NCBI GenBank assembly: GCA_014155875.1
Contig: JACEFZ010011711.1
Coordinates: 182,501-246,500, forward strand
From: Cepaea nemoralis
Lineage: Eukaryota > Mollusca > Gastropoda > Stylommatophora > Helicidae
DNA: 64,000 nt
Direction: 5' to 3'
In this document: positions 12,881-25,660 of the stretch, piece after piece
Layout of the letters: each line of letters begins with the position of its first letter
Position numbering within the stretch: position 1 is the first letter of the stretch
Position numbers and translations under genes: made by a program
Notes under the pieces: model-generated
Databases searched by the model: none
The model's input: only the letters and a program-made list of their open reading frames with translations
Told to the model about the DNA's origin: nothing

Positions 12881-15007
12881 CATTGCGCAGTGGAATCTTA
12901 TATATGAGACAGTATGGAAAAATGGTTTTCACATACCGCCTTTTTGAAACAGAAAGTTCACCGTCCAGTATAAGTTCAAAATTAGTGAGTGACCGGGCGC
13001 TGACTTGATCATGGCCTGCTAACCGAAAGTTTACCTTTCGTTGTTAATGAAATGAGAAATTCAGGAAACATGAAACCAAAACTTAGCATAGGCTTTGTCG
13101 GGAACTGTCAGTTTGGGCAAGAAATACAACGGAGGGGCAGATTTATAGCAGTGGGAATGTGCTTGAGCTGGGAAATCTAATTTAAAGAGCATGAACTCAA
13201 ACAAGGACGATAAACTCAGGACCATGAACTTCAGAGACAATGTAGATTTGGGTTAATGATATGATGGTAGTATGCAAATTAAGCAGGGTACGCGAGGTAC
13301 TGATTGGAGGACAAGGGACAGCGACGTCACGTGATTCAAGAAAGGCGCCAACTCGAGAAGTAATATATACTTTAGGATCCGGTCAGTTGAGACAGTGTGG
13401 AACGAGCAAGGGTGCGGTAGCAGCAGATCCGAGGGCTGGGCGGTCGCCCAGCCCAGGAGGAAGTGTGAGTTTGGAACTTCAGCAATGGTGATGTCTATAT
13501 CCCAGGCTGTTTAGTGTCTAAGAAGATGGAGGGGCAGTATTAAAGGCGGAAGAGATGCACATATCATAGTTTCGTCTGGACTGCCGAAGTAAAGTAGGAT
13601 GGTCAAGGATCTGTGAACCATTTATTCCAGATAGATAAATCTGATGGAGTGGAACGCAAATTCCGAGGATCACAAAATGGCGTGCAAGCCATTTGAGAAG
13701 GACTGTTGGCTAAAGGAGACCGCTCGTTAGATGCAGTAGATGGCTAAACGTCAGACAGGACGACCATAGCCAGGGACAATGCGGTTGGAACCACACAGGA
13801 GACTAATGTCAAATACAACTGGAAACCGGTGGTGGGATCCACGGCAAACGAGGTTGAAGAGAGCAATCAGTATTTCAAATATGGGACCCAGATGATCAAC
13901 GGGACGGCAGAAGTTGAATGTAAGTTGACATAAGACTTAGACCTAATTAGTTTAGTTGTATATTATAAATCAGGTACCTTAGTTTAGAGAGCTATAGCAA
14001 ACTACCGTAGGTGAACTTACAGCGTAATCATGAACGACCCGGCAAAGGATCAGGACTGAATGCGACGTCCTGAATATGACCTATATTTAAATGGCCGAAA
14101 TAGAGTGTTGGGAGTCATATTAATCGGGGAGATAAGCAGAGTGTGGATAAACTGTAAATGTGCATGTAAATTAAGTAATTGAACTAAAAGATTAATGATA
14201 ACTAGGCGGGTCAACACGACATTTAAATACGCAGAGATGGCAGTATTGCAAGGATATAAACACAGCGACCAAACACAGCAGACGGCAGAAGAAGATGGCA
14301 AGGCACTCGCGATCACTAGGTCAACCAGACAATAGGTGAGATCGTCGGCCGGAGACGGGACGGACACAGGAAGGAATGTTGTCTTTTGTTCGCTGGGCAT
14401 AGGTGAAAGGAGGTCTCGCTTCTGCTGTTGTGTAGTTAAGTTGGCCTGGCGTGGTACAGGCAGCGAGTTCAAATCTTCGGGTAAATGGTTAAATACTTAA
14501 TGTTGGCTGTAGGCGGCGCGTCGGGAAATAGGCGATAATGATATTAGTTAAACATATGTGTTCACAATAAGGTCTTAATTTATGTTATGGCTAAGATATA
14601 CTAATACTAGTATAGATAAAGAAGCGATAGGTGTTAAGGAATTTGTAGGTGGTGAAAGACTAATGTTTATTCTCACATAAAACTCACGGGTATTGTTTTA
14701 TAATGTTTCAGATTTTTGTCTGGGTAAACTGGAGTTGCCTGGATAAACCAGGCATAGCTGAATAAACAGTTACCCGCTGAACAAGTTGGATGGGAGCGAA
14801 TTAATTCCCTGGGTATATGGATTGATGGATCAATCTATGGATCAATGGGCATTTGGGCTGAATATATGGACCACTAATAAGCCTACGGAAAGATAGTTAC
14901 GAAACAAAGGCCGGTGTAATTCATAGCTTTAGTCTTTTACTTCAGTGCGGTTAATAGGTGATAATAAGTGGCATTCCCCTAACATCCAGTGGCATTAGGC
15001 TGCTACA
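12881..15007. other. Non-coding; possible LTR-like promoter sequence around 13350
   Basis: No coding motifs seen. The segment 13310-13480 has a TATA-like 'taatatatac' followed by G/C-richer sequence, which could be part of an LTR, but I found no partner or TG..CA borders. A 140-codon minus frame at 14050-14472 has no motif I recognise. Confidence 0.3.
13433..13454. other. Perfect 10-bp inverted repeat with 2-base loop
   Basis: GGGCTGGGCG, then GT, then CGCCCAGCCC: a very stable GC-rich hairpin. Its function is unknown. Confidence 0.8.
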
Positions 15008-15029
15008 CTGTCTCTCTCTCTCTCTCTTG
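15008..15029. repeat. Short (CT)n microsatellite
   Basis: About nine CT units within otherwise unremarkable sequence. Confidence 0.9.
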
Positions 15030-15539
15030 TGAGGTGATGCAGCATCGTATTATTACAGTTCAATATGCATTATGTGTCTGCAATGCATGTACTGATTACT
15101 CTATGCGATTATGTTGTAGATTGTCACTCTGTTATTGTTCAAGAAGGAAATAAATATACGATTTGAGTTGTCCTTTTATTTCGACATTGTCAGTCTGAGA
15201 TTGTGTAGAGTAGAGTAGTTTAGAGACATTGTGAGGCTGTGCATCTCTTCTATAACCTGATGAACATACACCACGAGACATTGATGGTGCAATAGTAATT
15301 AACTATTGTTCTCACGCGGAGACACGAACCTACATCTGTCGTATCCCTTACTCTCATCCTCTTTTTTCTCCTTCTCTCTCTTCATATTTCTTTACTATCA
15401 AAGGTAGTGTGTAGTAGGCAGAGTTCGACTGAGGAACGAACTTTTAGGCTTCACACTATTTACATCATATCCCTCAGTCATTCTTTTCTTTCTCTTCTCT
15501 CTCTCCTCCCTCCCTCCTCCCTCTTCTTTTCTAGCTGTC

Positions 15540-15703
<164 letters not shown>

Positions 15704-17064
15704 TACTGATCTGCGAGATGTATTTACGGGACCTGGCCAATCATATCCTCAACGTCAGTAAATTGCTTCCAAAAATGCCAGTCAATATTGGTAAATAAGG
15801 AGCTATACAAACATAATCACACCCCTCTAAGGTGGTTGTGATAATGACGAAACCTCTCTATTGCTGAGTGGGAACGCCTTATATTCGCCAAAAGTAAACG
15901 TTTGTTCGTGTGGGCGAGTAATAACGGATACTCTCCAGCCACTCAAAAGCACTTAGCTAGAGCGTTGCTGTCATACAACTAGTTGGAAATTCCACCTGGG
16001 ATTCTAGCTTAGTAGATGTTACAGTCTGACTGCATCTACAAAATTGGTTGCTACGTTGGAAACGGCTGACAGAATGATGGACGCTGCGCTGTCAATCCAC
16101 GACAAGTCTGAGTGGGATTGCTCACTATTTCAACTACATAGCAACTAAAGAGAGAAAATGCTGTCACTTCTCACAACACATCAGAATAGAGGCCGAACGG
16201 AATGAGAGAATCTCAACCAATAAGTGCACTTCTGAATCTAGGGTAATGACTACAGAAATAAGTCAAGGAAATATAATGGGAATTTGATACTATCTGCGAA
16301 CACAAGAGGCTTATTGGGAGGTAGACTTGTGTCCTACGCTAACCCAAGATCTGCAATAGTAGATTTTAGTCTTCTTAGCAAGTTCTGCAGTGGCAACTTT
16401 ACACAAGCCAAATCATACGGATGTAGTAGAGTTCCACAGGAAGTAGTTATCTCTGCTTCGGTGCTGGTCAAAAATTTAAACTCAGTTCCATATACCAAGA
16501 TTAATGTTGGAGAGGGAAGTTCAGCCAATACTCTCTCATTGAATTATCATTCTCCTGTTGGCGGAGGAATGAATGATGTTCTATTGATGGTGAAATGTTG
16601 AGAGACATATGGAATTATTACCATTCTCTTCAAACATCATTCTTGAAGTTGGATTATTTGCAAAGCCATTACTTATCATAATGAATCTCAATGGTCTACT
16701 CATGCTTTGGAAGTGTGTGACTCTGAGAGATCATTCATCACGGACAGGAAAAATAGCATGGAGATTGACTGTGGGGCATTGTCAGAGATGAATTGGAGAG
16801 CGGTTCACTGATAGGTGTGGTCATAACTCTTCATACTTTCAGTGACTAAATGGAACTTCATGCACGACTAACTACATGGTCTTTGCAAATGCCACCAAGT
16901 TCATGACTGATGGATGAATATTGGAGCAGAGTTTTTTTCAAGGAAAAGAATCATTTGGTTCCAGATGCACAACTCTTGTTGGAGTGATGGGAGATAGGAG
17001 TAAATGATAAACCCACTTAATGGACTTGAGAACTGTGAACGCCTGACCTATCAGTCACTTATAA
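15704..17064. other. Right end of the inserted block; no gene recognised
   Basis: The 105-codon plus frame at 16284-16601 and a 64-codon minus frame opposite it show no motif I recognise. I cannot tell whether either is a relic of the block's own gene. Confidence 0.35.
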
Positions 17065-17454
17065 ATGACAATGAGCAGTCAAGCTGAAAAACAGCTGATG
17101 GCTGTGGAAATGTGGTTTCCGAGGAAAATGCAAAGAATACCACAGAAGACAGACAAACCAATGGATAAGTCCTTCAAGAAACAAATGAAGATCCTAAACT
17201 GTTTAGAGTCATTAGACGTAATCAGTTAACAGATTTTGGACATGTTATGAGATGAAATGACTTGGAGAACTTGGTGACAACTGGCAAGATCGAAGGGAGG
17301 AGACTAAGAGGAAGACATAGAAGTAATTACCTGGATGGTTTGGCCACGTGGCATGGTCGAGACAGGAACACGAAGCTGATACACGACTCTGGCGATTGAG
17401 TTAGATGGCAGAACAAGTCCGCCCACGCTTATCGGCATGGCACATGATGGATGG
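17065..17454 (+). pseudogene. LINE-A copy, 3' portion (continuation of 6084-7116)
   Basis: Begins with the right copy of the 76-bp duplication (17065-17140). It continues through the C-terminal end of the RTE protein: a RRNQ...FGHVM-like region, then YLDGLATWHGRDRN. It ends at the RTE 3' terminus 'cggcatggcacatgatgg'. The full LINE-A ends in the same way (36241-36260). Directly after it LINE-B resumes. Confidence 0.85.
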
Positions 17455-19112
17455 AGTTAACCTTCGAAACCAACAACAATATATCCTGGTCTACCACAGG
17501 GATCACCGTTATCTACGGTGCTGTTCAACGGTGAGAAAATCATAGGATCGGGGAGGACATTGTAGTATGCAAAAGATGTTTTAGTGTATCGCAAGGGTAA
17601 GGATAGAGACCAGGTTGCTATGGAACTACAAACCGAACTAAATCGCATAAGCACTTGGCATGTTGAAGCTGTGGCAATGGTCAACCCAACAAAGGCAACA
17701 GTGACATGGTTCTCTTTGAATAACCATATTGTCAACACCCCAACGCCAATTGTGTATCTGGTTTCAGTGACGGTGGACACAACGCAGGTAATAAATTACC
17801 TGGGGATACGATTTGATCGAAGCCTAGCTTATACTGAGCACATAGACCAGGTGATAACAAAGGCCACGCGGGGTTTGGCTGCGATGCGGGTGATGGCGGT
17901 GGCAAACTATAAGCAGCGCTATCTATGTCTACTATACGAGGATCTGGTCCTTTCTGTTTTGGAGTATGCGATGGCGATCCTTACTCTCAGCCATGAGCCG
18001 ATAGAAATGATGGAAAGAATACAGAACGAAGCTATGTGCATTATTCTTGGATGTACATGAGATACAGCATGCTGGGCGATGCGCTACCTTCTTGATTTTC
18101 CAACCATGAAGGACAGTATACAATTTTGCAAAGCACGTGCCTATCACAGAGTCAATGCAAACATACAACATCCCCTGCATAGCGATTTAAGAATTTAAAG
18201 AGCAGCAGGTTAAAAATAGGAAAGTCGTGGATTGGTCAAGCCGAAGTGCATTCTTCAGCAGGTGTGTTCACTTGGCGACTTAGAACCTGGCGAGGAGTGG
18301 GTACAATTGCCAACAGAGGTATGTACACCCTTTTCATTGTGCTTCCAACTAGACTGGAAATGCACACAAGAAAATCAAGCTGCTGTGGAAAACGAAGGAT
18401 AGGCTCTGATCTTCGAGAATTCTTTAGAGGATGATGCTGTCATTTACACGGAAGGGTCGGTCGTTCGAGGAGTGAGGAGTTCTTGGGCCTTTACAGCTCA
18501 GGCCAGGAGGGGGCGGGCGGGGATTGTGAAGGAAGACTCTCTTTTGCTTAGACCACAAGCAACCTGTCTATGGAAGTCATGGCAGTAAATAAAGCAACAA
18601 CATGGCTCGAGACACACATTCAATCGAGCATGTGTCCTTAGTGACTCAATGAGTATGCTCAGAAGGTTAGAGATGGGATGGGTCCGAATAGAGTGATTGC
18701 TGTCTCTGAAGCGGTCTCAGCTGGCAAAGATTAGTTTCATATTCGCGCTGGGCATGCGGGTGTAAAAGGGAATGAGCAGGCTGACAGGCTTGCAGTAAGG
18801 ATACTGTTGAAGACGGACGAGCCATGGACCAGGCAGACATTCTGAATGCTCTACGAGAAGTAAGTCATTTACGCAGAAAAAACGATGACATCTGCAACCA
18901 TGGTCAGGCTGCGAGAAAAACAAATTAAAAGATGTGTTCCCAAACAAGAACACTACGCAGGAAGCGAAAGAAGAGTAATAAACCAACACAGAACTGGCGT
19001 CTTTAGCCGCTACACGTTGCGGGATTTGCTGAGGAGGGGATCCGAGCACTTATGGACTAAATTGTTTGATGTGCAATGAGGATGATCTGTTGACCAACTA
19101 ACTAATTAATGA
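17455..19112 (+). pseudogene. LINE-B, 3' portion: RT palm, thumb and RNase H
   Basis: The frame broken at 6083 resumes with YPGLPQGSPLS. It passes the active-site position, where YADD has become YAKD (17566-17577), and the thumb (WFSLNN, YLGIRFDRSL, MERIQNEAM.IILGC). An RNase H domain follows: IYTEGSVVRGVRSSW near 18440, then SMEVMAVN and AGHAGVKGNEQADRLA-like words near 18750. A Cys-containing tail leads to the 3' end with CTAA repeats (about 19095-19108). Several frameshifts and the lost catalytic Asp mark it as inactive. RNase H after RT is typical of the I group. Confidence 0.8.
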
Positions 19113-19704
19113 GGAGGAGGAAGCCGCGGGAGGACCAAGATAAGATCTGAGGGAGCAATTAATTCTTAGTCAAGATTATTTTGAATGTTGATTTTTGGAT
19201 AATTATGCATTTCATTGTCTATGACTGTTGATTGGTTCACCATGCAGATCTTCGAGCCTCCCATGCCCCAGAATTCGTCCCAATAGAATGTTATTTTATA
19301 ACCAGGCTTTTTGAGTCAATTCATGATTGAGGTTTTTCCAACAATTGTTGATTACAGTACATACATAATAATGTTTAAATCTTAAGTTGTCATCAGATGA
19401 AGAAGGCGGGGGTGGAGGGGGAGTGGAGGGGAGGGGGGGGGGGGGTAACCACACACAGACACATCTTCTTTATAGAATGAGTTTCTTCCTTTTTTGTCTG
19501 TGGTAAATGTTCCCTGATCACCCAGCCTTGTTACAGGAGGTACTTCCTTCATAAAATTAATTTATGAACTGATCTGTTCTGTCCAAGACCTCACTTGGGG
19601 GTTCGGAGTCTTTCTTAAGAAGGCTGATTGAAGATGATAGCCCATCCCATCCTGGATACACCTAGTTTTAACACCCTTATTATCTTTAGAACCTCACATT
19701 ATAT
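19113..19704. other. Non-coding spacer with a G-rich tract
   Basis: No gene seen. Bases 19407-19445 are almost pure G on the plus strand, including an uninterrupted run of about 13, with potential to form a G-quadruplex. Confidence 0.6.
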
Positions 19705-21655
19705 AAGAAAGCATGTTGAAACAACTTTATCCATTCATCTATCCAGTTGTTATTTATGTTCATAGTATATAAGAGATCATGTTGAAACAACTGTATCCAT
19801 TCATCTATCCAGTTGTTACATTATGTTCCAGGTATATAAGAGAGCATGTTGAAACAGTTGTATCCATTCATCTGTCCTGTTGTTACATTATGTTCAAGGT
19901 ATATAAGAGAGCATGTTGAAACAGTTGTATCCATTCATCTGTCCTGTTGTTACATTATGTTCCAGGTATATAAGAGAGCATGTTGAAACAGTTGTATCCA
20001 TTCACCTGTCCTGTAGTTACATTATGTTCAAGGTATATAAGAGAGCATGTTGAAACAGTTGTATCCATTCATCTGTCCTGTTGTTACATTATGTTCCAGG
20101 TATATAAGAGAGCATGTTGAAACAGTTGTATCCATTCATCTGTCCTGTTGTTACATTATGTTCAAGATATATAAGAGAGCATGTTGAAACAGTTGTATCC
20201 ATTCATCTGTCCCGTTGTTACATTATGTTCCAGGTATATAAGAGAGCATGTTGAAACAGTTGTATCCATTCACCTGTCCTGTAGTTACATTATGTTCAAG
20301 GTATATAAGAGAGCATGTTGAAACAGTTGTATCCATTCATCTGTCCTGTTGTTACATTATGTTCCAGGTATATAAGAGAGCATGTTGAAACAGTTGTATC
20401 CATTCATCTGTCCTGTAGTTACATTATGTTCAAGGTATATAAGAGAGCATGTTGAAACAGTTGTATCCATTCATCTGTCCTGTAGTTACATTATGTTCAA
20501 GGTATATAAGAGAGCATGTTGAAACAGTTGTATCCATTCATCTGTCCTGTAGTTACATTATGTTCAAGGTATATAAGAGAGCATGTTGAAACAGTTGTAT
20601 CCATTCATCTGTCCTGTTGTTACATTATGTTCCAGGTAAATAAGAGAGCATGTTGAAACAGTTGTATCCATTCATCTGTCCTGTTGTTACATTATGTTCA
20701 AGGTATATAAGAGAGCATGTTGAAACAGTTGTATCCATTCATCTGTCCTGTTGTTACATTATGTTCCAGGTATATAAGAGAGCATGTTGAAACAGTTGTA
20801 TCCATTCATCTGTCCTGTAGTTACATTATGTTTCAGGTATATAAGAGAGCATGTTGAAACAGTTGTATCCATTCATCTGTCCTGTAGTTACATTATGTTC
20901 CAGGTATATAAGAGAGCATGTTGAAACAGTTGTATCCATTCATCTGTCCTGTTGTTACATTATGTTCCATGTATATAAGAGAGCATGTTGAAACAGTTGT
21001 ATCCATTCATCTGTCCTGTAGTTACATTATGTTCCAGGTATATAAGAGAGCATGTTGAAACAGTTGTATCCATTCATCTGTCCTGTAGTTACATTATGTT
21101 CCAGGTATATAAGAGAGCATGTTGAAACAGTTGTATCCATTCATCTGTCCTGTAGTTACATTATGTTCAAGGTATATAAGAGAGCATGTTGAAACAGTTG
21201 TATCCATTCATCTGTCCTGTTGTTACATTATGTTCCAGGTATATAAGAGAGCATGTTGAAACAGTTGTATCCATTCATCTGTCCTGTTGTTACATTATGT
21301 TCCAGGTATATAAGAGAGCATGTTGAAACAGTTGTATCCATTCATCTGTCCAGTTGTTACATTATGTTCAAGGTATATAAGAGAGCATGTTGAAACAGTT
21401 GTATCCATTCATCTGTCCTGTTGTTACATTATGTTCCAGGTATATAAGAGAGCATGTTGAAACAGTTGTATCCATTCATCTGTCCTGTAGTTACATTATG
21501 TTCAAGGTATATAAGAGAGCATGTTGAAACAGTTGTATCCATTCATCTATCCAGTTGTTACATTATGTTCAAGGTATATAAGAGAGCATGTTGAAACAGT
21601 TGTATCCATTCATCTATCCTGTTATTACATTATGTTCAAGGTATATAAGAGATAT
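19705..21655. repeat. 67-bp satellite array, about 29 units
   Basis: The anchor 'aagagagcatgttgaaac' recurs every 67 bp (for example 19838 and 19905); the first unit is 66 bp. Units differ at a few diagnostic sites: gttgtt or gtagtt, and ttccagg or ttcaagg. Units 2-5 and 6-9 show the same ordered set of variants, including the rare 'cacctgtcctgtagtt' at units 5 and 9, so a four-unit (268-bp) higher-order repeat exists at the left end. Each unit contains 'tatataag'. The first and last units are the most diverged. 67 is not a multiple of three, and the frame at 21521-21817 is a chance read-through. Confidence 0.97.
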
Positions 21656-21889
21656 GGAATAAAAGAAAAAGTAGCGGCTGCAGCAGTATATAACAATATG
21701 AATTGCAAACAATTAGGTATATTTAGCTCCTGTGAAAAGAAGAGACATACTAGACACAGACACAATGTACATATCTTACAAAGAACTCCATCTTACACAT
21801 GTGAAAACAACTTGTGACTTATTCAAAAACATAAACAATCAATAAATATATAATACTGAAGTATTAAAATAAAACAATCTGTATTATAG
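21656..21889. other. Short spacer
   Basis: AT-rich sequence between the satellite and the Penelope-like remnant; nothing recognised. Confidence 0.4.
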
Positions 21890-22830
21890 GACAACAAAGC
21901 ACGACCAATGTTTCGGTTCTAAGAACCTTGGTTCTAAGAACCAATAGGACAACATAAACAGATAAAAAGCTAAATAAAACACGAAATAAAATTAAACACA
22001 GCTTCTTGTTGACAGGAGAGACCGGTTTAGAAAGGCGCTCTTGTGCTACAAAAGTTTGTGTTGCCTAATGGTGTGTAAAAATCCGATACCGTGCCATCAA
22101 AAAAAGTATTGACTCCTGATGGGTGAAGGCAACTCAGAGAGTTTATTTATTGGCTTTCAATTTTAAGTCTAATTGAGTTGTTAGAGAAGTAAGGTTTCAA
22201 TGCAGTGACCCATACATCTTCGACTCTATTATGGTTAGAAGAAATAAAGTGGTTGGAGACAGATTTGTCAGCGCTGTCACAAAATGAAACCGTGTGTTTA
22301 TCCGGTTGATTATTACAGAGGATTTTCGGATTAAGCGGACGATCGACCAGCGACATCTATTTGTACTAACAGAGTAAACACAGTTGTACAGGTTACATCG
22401 TGTCAGCCCATAAACACATTTGGTGGTGAGGGAGAAGGATATGGAATGGTTCCGTTTGTCATCTATACTGCCGGACATCAGACGGAAATGGCTGCTGGGA
22501 TTGTCACCACGGAACAGAAGAGTGACAAGTTTGTCAACATTTGAATGCAGATGGAAGCCGTGAGATCACAGGGGCAGATGTAAAACGGAAGTACCTAGTA
22601 CGGAAAACAGTGCATCTGTCAATTCTTGGTTTCCGGAACATCAAGATGATTGGCAGCTTGGTATCGAAACTCTTTGTTGGGAGTTTACAGAAACTAGCTG
22701 GCTTGTTTTGAGAATCTAGGCAATTACTGACAACTTTGACAGGATTTAAGCCAGGAAAATAGTTCTTGACAGGGGATGATTTGCCACTGTGCCACCTGTG
22801 TGGGGGAGTAAAGGATAACGTCACGTGGAC
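21890..22830 (-). pseudogene. Penelope-like element remnant 2 with GIY-YIG nuclease region
   Basis: In broken minus frames the words CVYGLTRCNLYNCVYSVSTNR (22380-22440) match the start of a GIY-YIG nuclease, in which a Cys-rich stretch precedes YxGxT/S. Downstream come SVSNHF, VTALKPYFSNNSIRL and a PSGVN-like ending (about 22100-22280), as in the C-terminus of Penelope-like elements. Upstream words such as FTPPHRWHSGKSS may be the linker. No RT core is visible. At its 3' side lies a hammerhead-like 3' half (separate entry), another hallmark of the family. The assignment is by eye only. Confidence 0.6.
21903..21946 (-). ncRNA. Partial hammerhead ribozyme motif with duplicated stem II hairpin
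   Basis: On the minus strand: hairpin GGTTCTTAGAACC, a two-base spacer, the same hairpin again, then GAAAC, a short ATTG loop and GGTC. The last part fits hammerhead core GAAA, a 2-bp stem III and the cleavage-site GUC. The first core strand (CUGAUGA), expected before the hairpin, is absent; a second copy of the hairpin lies there. It is probably inactive. Confidence 0.5.
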
Positions 22831-23270
22831 AACTTTGGTAGTTTGCCATATAAACTCGAGTTGAGATCAACTAGGGTGGACTTGAATAATGCTCTAGACA
22901 GAGTGCAGGGCACTGCAGTGCCAGTGGAAATAATATCTACCGTGTGTTAATTAGTGACTTAATTTTGCACGTGCCTATATGGCAGATGTAGATATGATTT
23001 ATAGGACTGCAGTAGTGCCATTTAAGGTTCCCTACCAGATCCAAGGAAACTATACAAGTTTTGGGAAAGAATTAAAAAACCCATTCTGAAGAACACCAGT
23101 TCAAGAGTCAATAAAGTTGCATACAGAAACGTAACTTACGCTAGAAGGAAATTCATTCATCAAAGAGAGTGATGCATACTGATGCACCACACAGCATTAG
23201 ACAGTAGTAACGAACCGAGAACCGGCTAAGAGTACCTAGTGTTAGTACAGTAACAATTAACATTAGAAAT
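22831..23270. other. Non-coding, nothing recognised
   Basis: No motif-bearing frame; probably degraded repeat DNA. Confidence 0.35.
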
Positions 23271-23341
23271 TAGCACTTATGGACTGAATGGTTCGATGTG
23301 CAACGAGGATGATCTGTCGACTAACTAACTAACTAACTAAC
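23271..23341 (+). mobile_element. LINE-B 3'-end fragment with (CTAA)n tail
   Basis: 'agcacttatggactgaatgg' and 'gcaacgaggatgatctgtcg' match the end of LINE-B at 19045-19100. A run of five CTAA units follows. It is a severely 5'-truncated insertion of about 70 bp. Confidence 0.8.
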
Positions 23342-24048
23342 TGCGTACACACTACAAACGACTTGTGCAGTTTGTTAAGGAACGTTAGGAACGGACATTG
23401 TGTAGAGTGCAACCGGTCCATGATTAACTGTTAATACCACCGGTGTCTATTTCGGATGTTCGTGAAATTGGATTACCAGAGGTCTACAGAGGCAAAGCAG
23501 TATCCGGCAAGATGGTTTCGGCAACGGGTGAGAAGTACATGTTCTGACGTAACGTGCTGTGGTCTATCTTTGCTGGGATCAGCTGACTGGGTTGCTGTCT
23601 GAGAGTCAGAGTCTACACACTTTATAGAACACGTCACACATTTTCTTCACATACACGTCTCATATACGTTACACTTTTATTTTAATAAATTACTCTTTAT
23701 TAATTTCTAGAAGCAAGAGTTGTTGAGTATGTTGCGTTGGGGAAGTATGAGAAGGGGGCATAGTACGACAGTGTGAGAGTGATAGGAAAAGGTGTCCATA
23801 GGCTGATGGAGTGTGTTGGACGGAAGCTGGTGGATTCTCCAGAATATTGAGAGGGAAAAAAAAAATATATTATAATGTGGGTGTCGGCTCTCCTCACTCC
23901 AGGGACGACACTTTAAAGGAGGACACGACAAGCGCCTTGATTAATGTTTCACGTTATTTGTAAAGTATGTATATTGTGTATGTGTCTAGTAGGTCTTTTC
24001 TTTTCGCAGGAGTAAAATACTTGTATACATAATTGTTTGCATTTCGTA
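23342..24048. other. Non-coding, nothing recognised
   Basis: Open frames here have no motif. A purine run lies near 23851-23865. Confidence 0.35.
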
Positions 24049-24145
24049 TAAAAGAGAGCATGTTGAAATAGCTGTATCCATTCATCTATCCAGTTGTTAC
24101 ATTATGTTCAAGGTATATAAGAGAGCATGTTAAAACAACTTTACC
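24049..24145. repeat. Orphan ~1.5 units of the 67-bp satellite
   Basis: 'aagagagcatgttgaaatag', 'tccattcatctatccagttg' and 'gttcaaggtatataagagag' match the main array at 19705-21655 in the same orientation, 2.4 kb beyond its end. The variants resemble the array's terminal units (agttgtt, caagg). Confidence 0.92.
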
Positions 24146-24295
24146 TTCTGCCCTTATCCTCCATTGGAGCACATGACTTAAAACTACTCACACGACACCA
24201 TCTGATATTTTCCTATCTCATAGAGCTCCTTCATTGTCCTCCATAATATTGATCTCTGTCTCTAACTATCTTTTCCTCTTTTCCGTGTGTCTGTA

Positions 24296-24532
24296 TTATA
24301 TATATATAAAGTCGCTTAAAAGTCGACAGGGTCGACTTCATTGCACCGTATTTTATCCCATATGGCTCGGTCTCTTTCCGCAGCACGGAAAGCGTCGCAC
24401 AAAGCACGAACTACGTAGCTTTTAGCGACGACCCACAGGAGTCTCCGAAACATTTAACTCGTAAACCGAAGACGCGGCCCGGAATCGAACCCACAATCTT
24501 CGGAGCACGAGTCAAACGGCTTGAACCACTTC

Positions 24533-24533
<1 letters not shown>
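24296..24533 (-). mobile_element. tRNA-derived SINE (family T)
   Basis: The reverse complement starts with an A-box-like TGGCGAAGTGG and has a perfect B box GGTTCGATTCC about 40 bases later, as in a tRNA gene. About 150 bp of non-tRNA body follow, ending 'aagcgactttatatatata'. The length and the extra body argue against a true tRNA. The (CA)n(TA)n microsatellite lies immediately at its 5' side. Confidence 0.7.
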
Positions 24534-25106
<573 letters not shown>

Positions 25107-25180
<74 letters not shown>

Positions 25181-25234
25181 CAGCAACCGGGCGACGATAA
25201 CAACAACAGAAGCACCAAAGCCAACATAATATGC

Positions 25235-25268
<34 letters not shown>

Positions 25269-25269
25269 G
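25107..25269. repeat. (CAG)n/(CAA)n microsatellite
   Basis: A CAG block (about 25107-25146), CAA blocks (to 25180 and 25231-25269) and a short unique interruption. Confidence 0.97.
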
Positions 25270-25375
25270 TGATGCGATAACTGAATAGAGGATATGAGAG
25301 TTACCTAATTGTTGTAATCTCAGGGACATAACTGCTACATCATGGATTAACTTGGTCAGCTGCAAAAGTTACAGA

Positions 25376-25402
25376 AATACTATACTATACTATACTATAC
25401 TA
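25376..25402. repeat. (TACTA)n pentanucleotide microsatellite
   Basis: Five units of TACTA. Confidence 0.95.
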
Positions 25403-25419
25403 TTGTCAGAGTGTAGCGG

Positions 25420-25660
25420 AATAGAGACAAGACATGGAGAGGACAAGGGACATAATAGAGACAGGACATAGGCAGGGAGACAGTGATATCAGCGACAGGA
25501 CATCTACAGGACTAGAGAGATAGGATAGACAGGACATAGTTAAGGACTAGGGAGATGTCATAAGACAGGACATCTACAGGACAATATAGATGTTAGAGAC
25601 AGGACAAGGACACTGAGATGTCATAGACAGAACACAGACAGGACACAACCCAGTTATAAC
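25420..25660. repeat. Irregular GACA/GGACAT minisatellite
   Basis: 'gacaggacatctacaggac' occurs at about 25495 and 25566, with many 'gagacaggaca' variants around. Purine-rich and irregular. Confidence 0.7.

Noticed and set aside
16284..16601. Possible gene of the 10-kb block
   Set aside because: 105-codon frame without known motif, and an opposing frame of similar quality exists; no support.
19705..21655. CRISPR-like regular spacing
   Set aside because: The whole 67-bp period is repeated with no unique spacers, and the genome is eukaryotic; this is a satellite.
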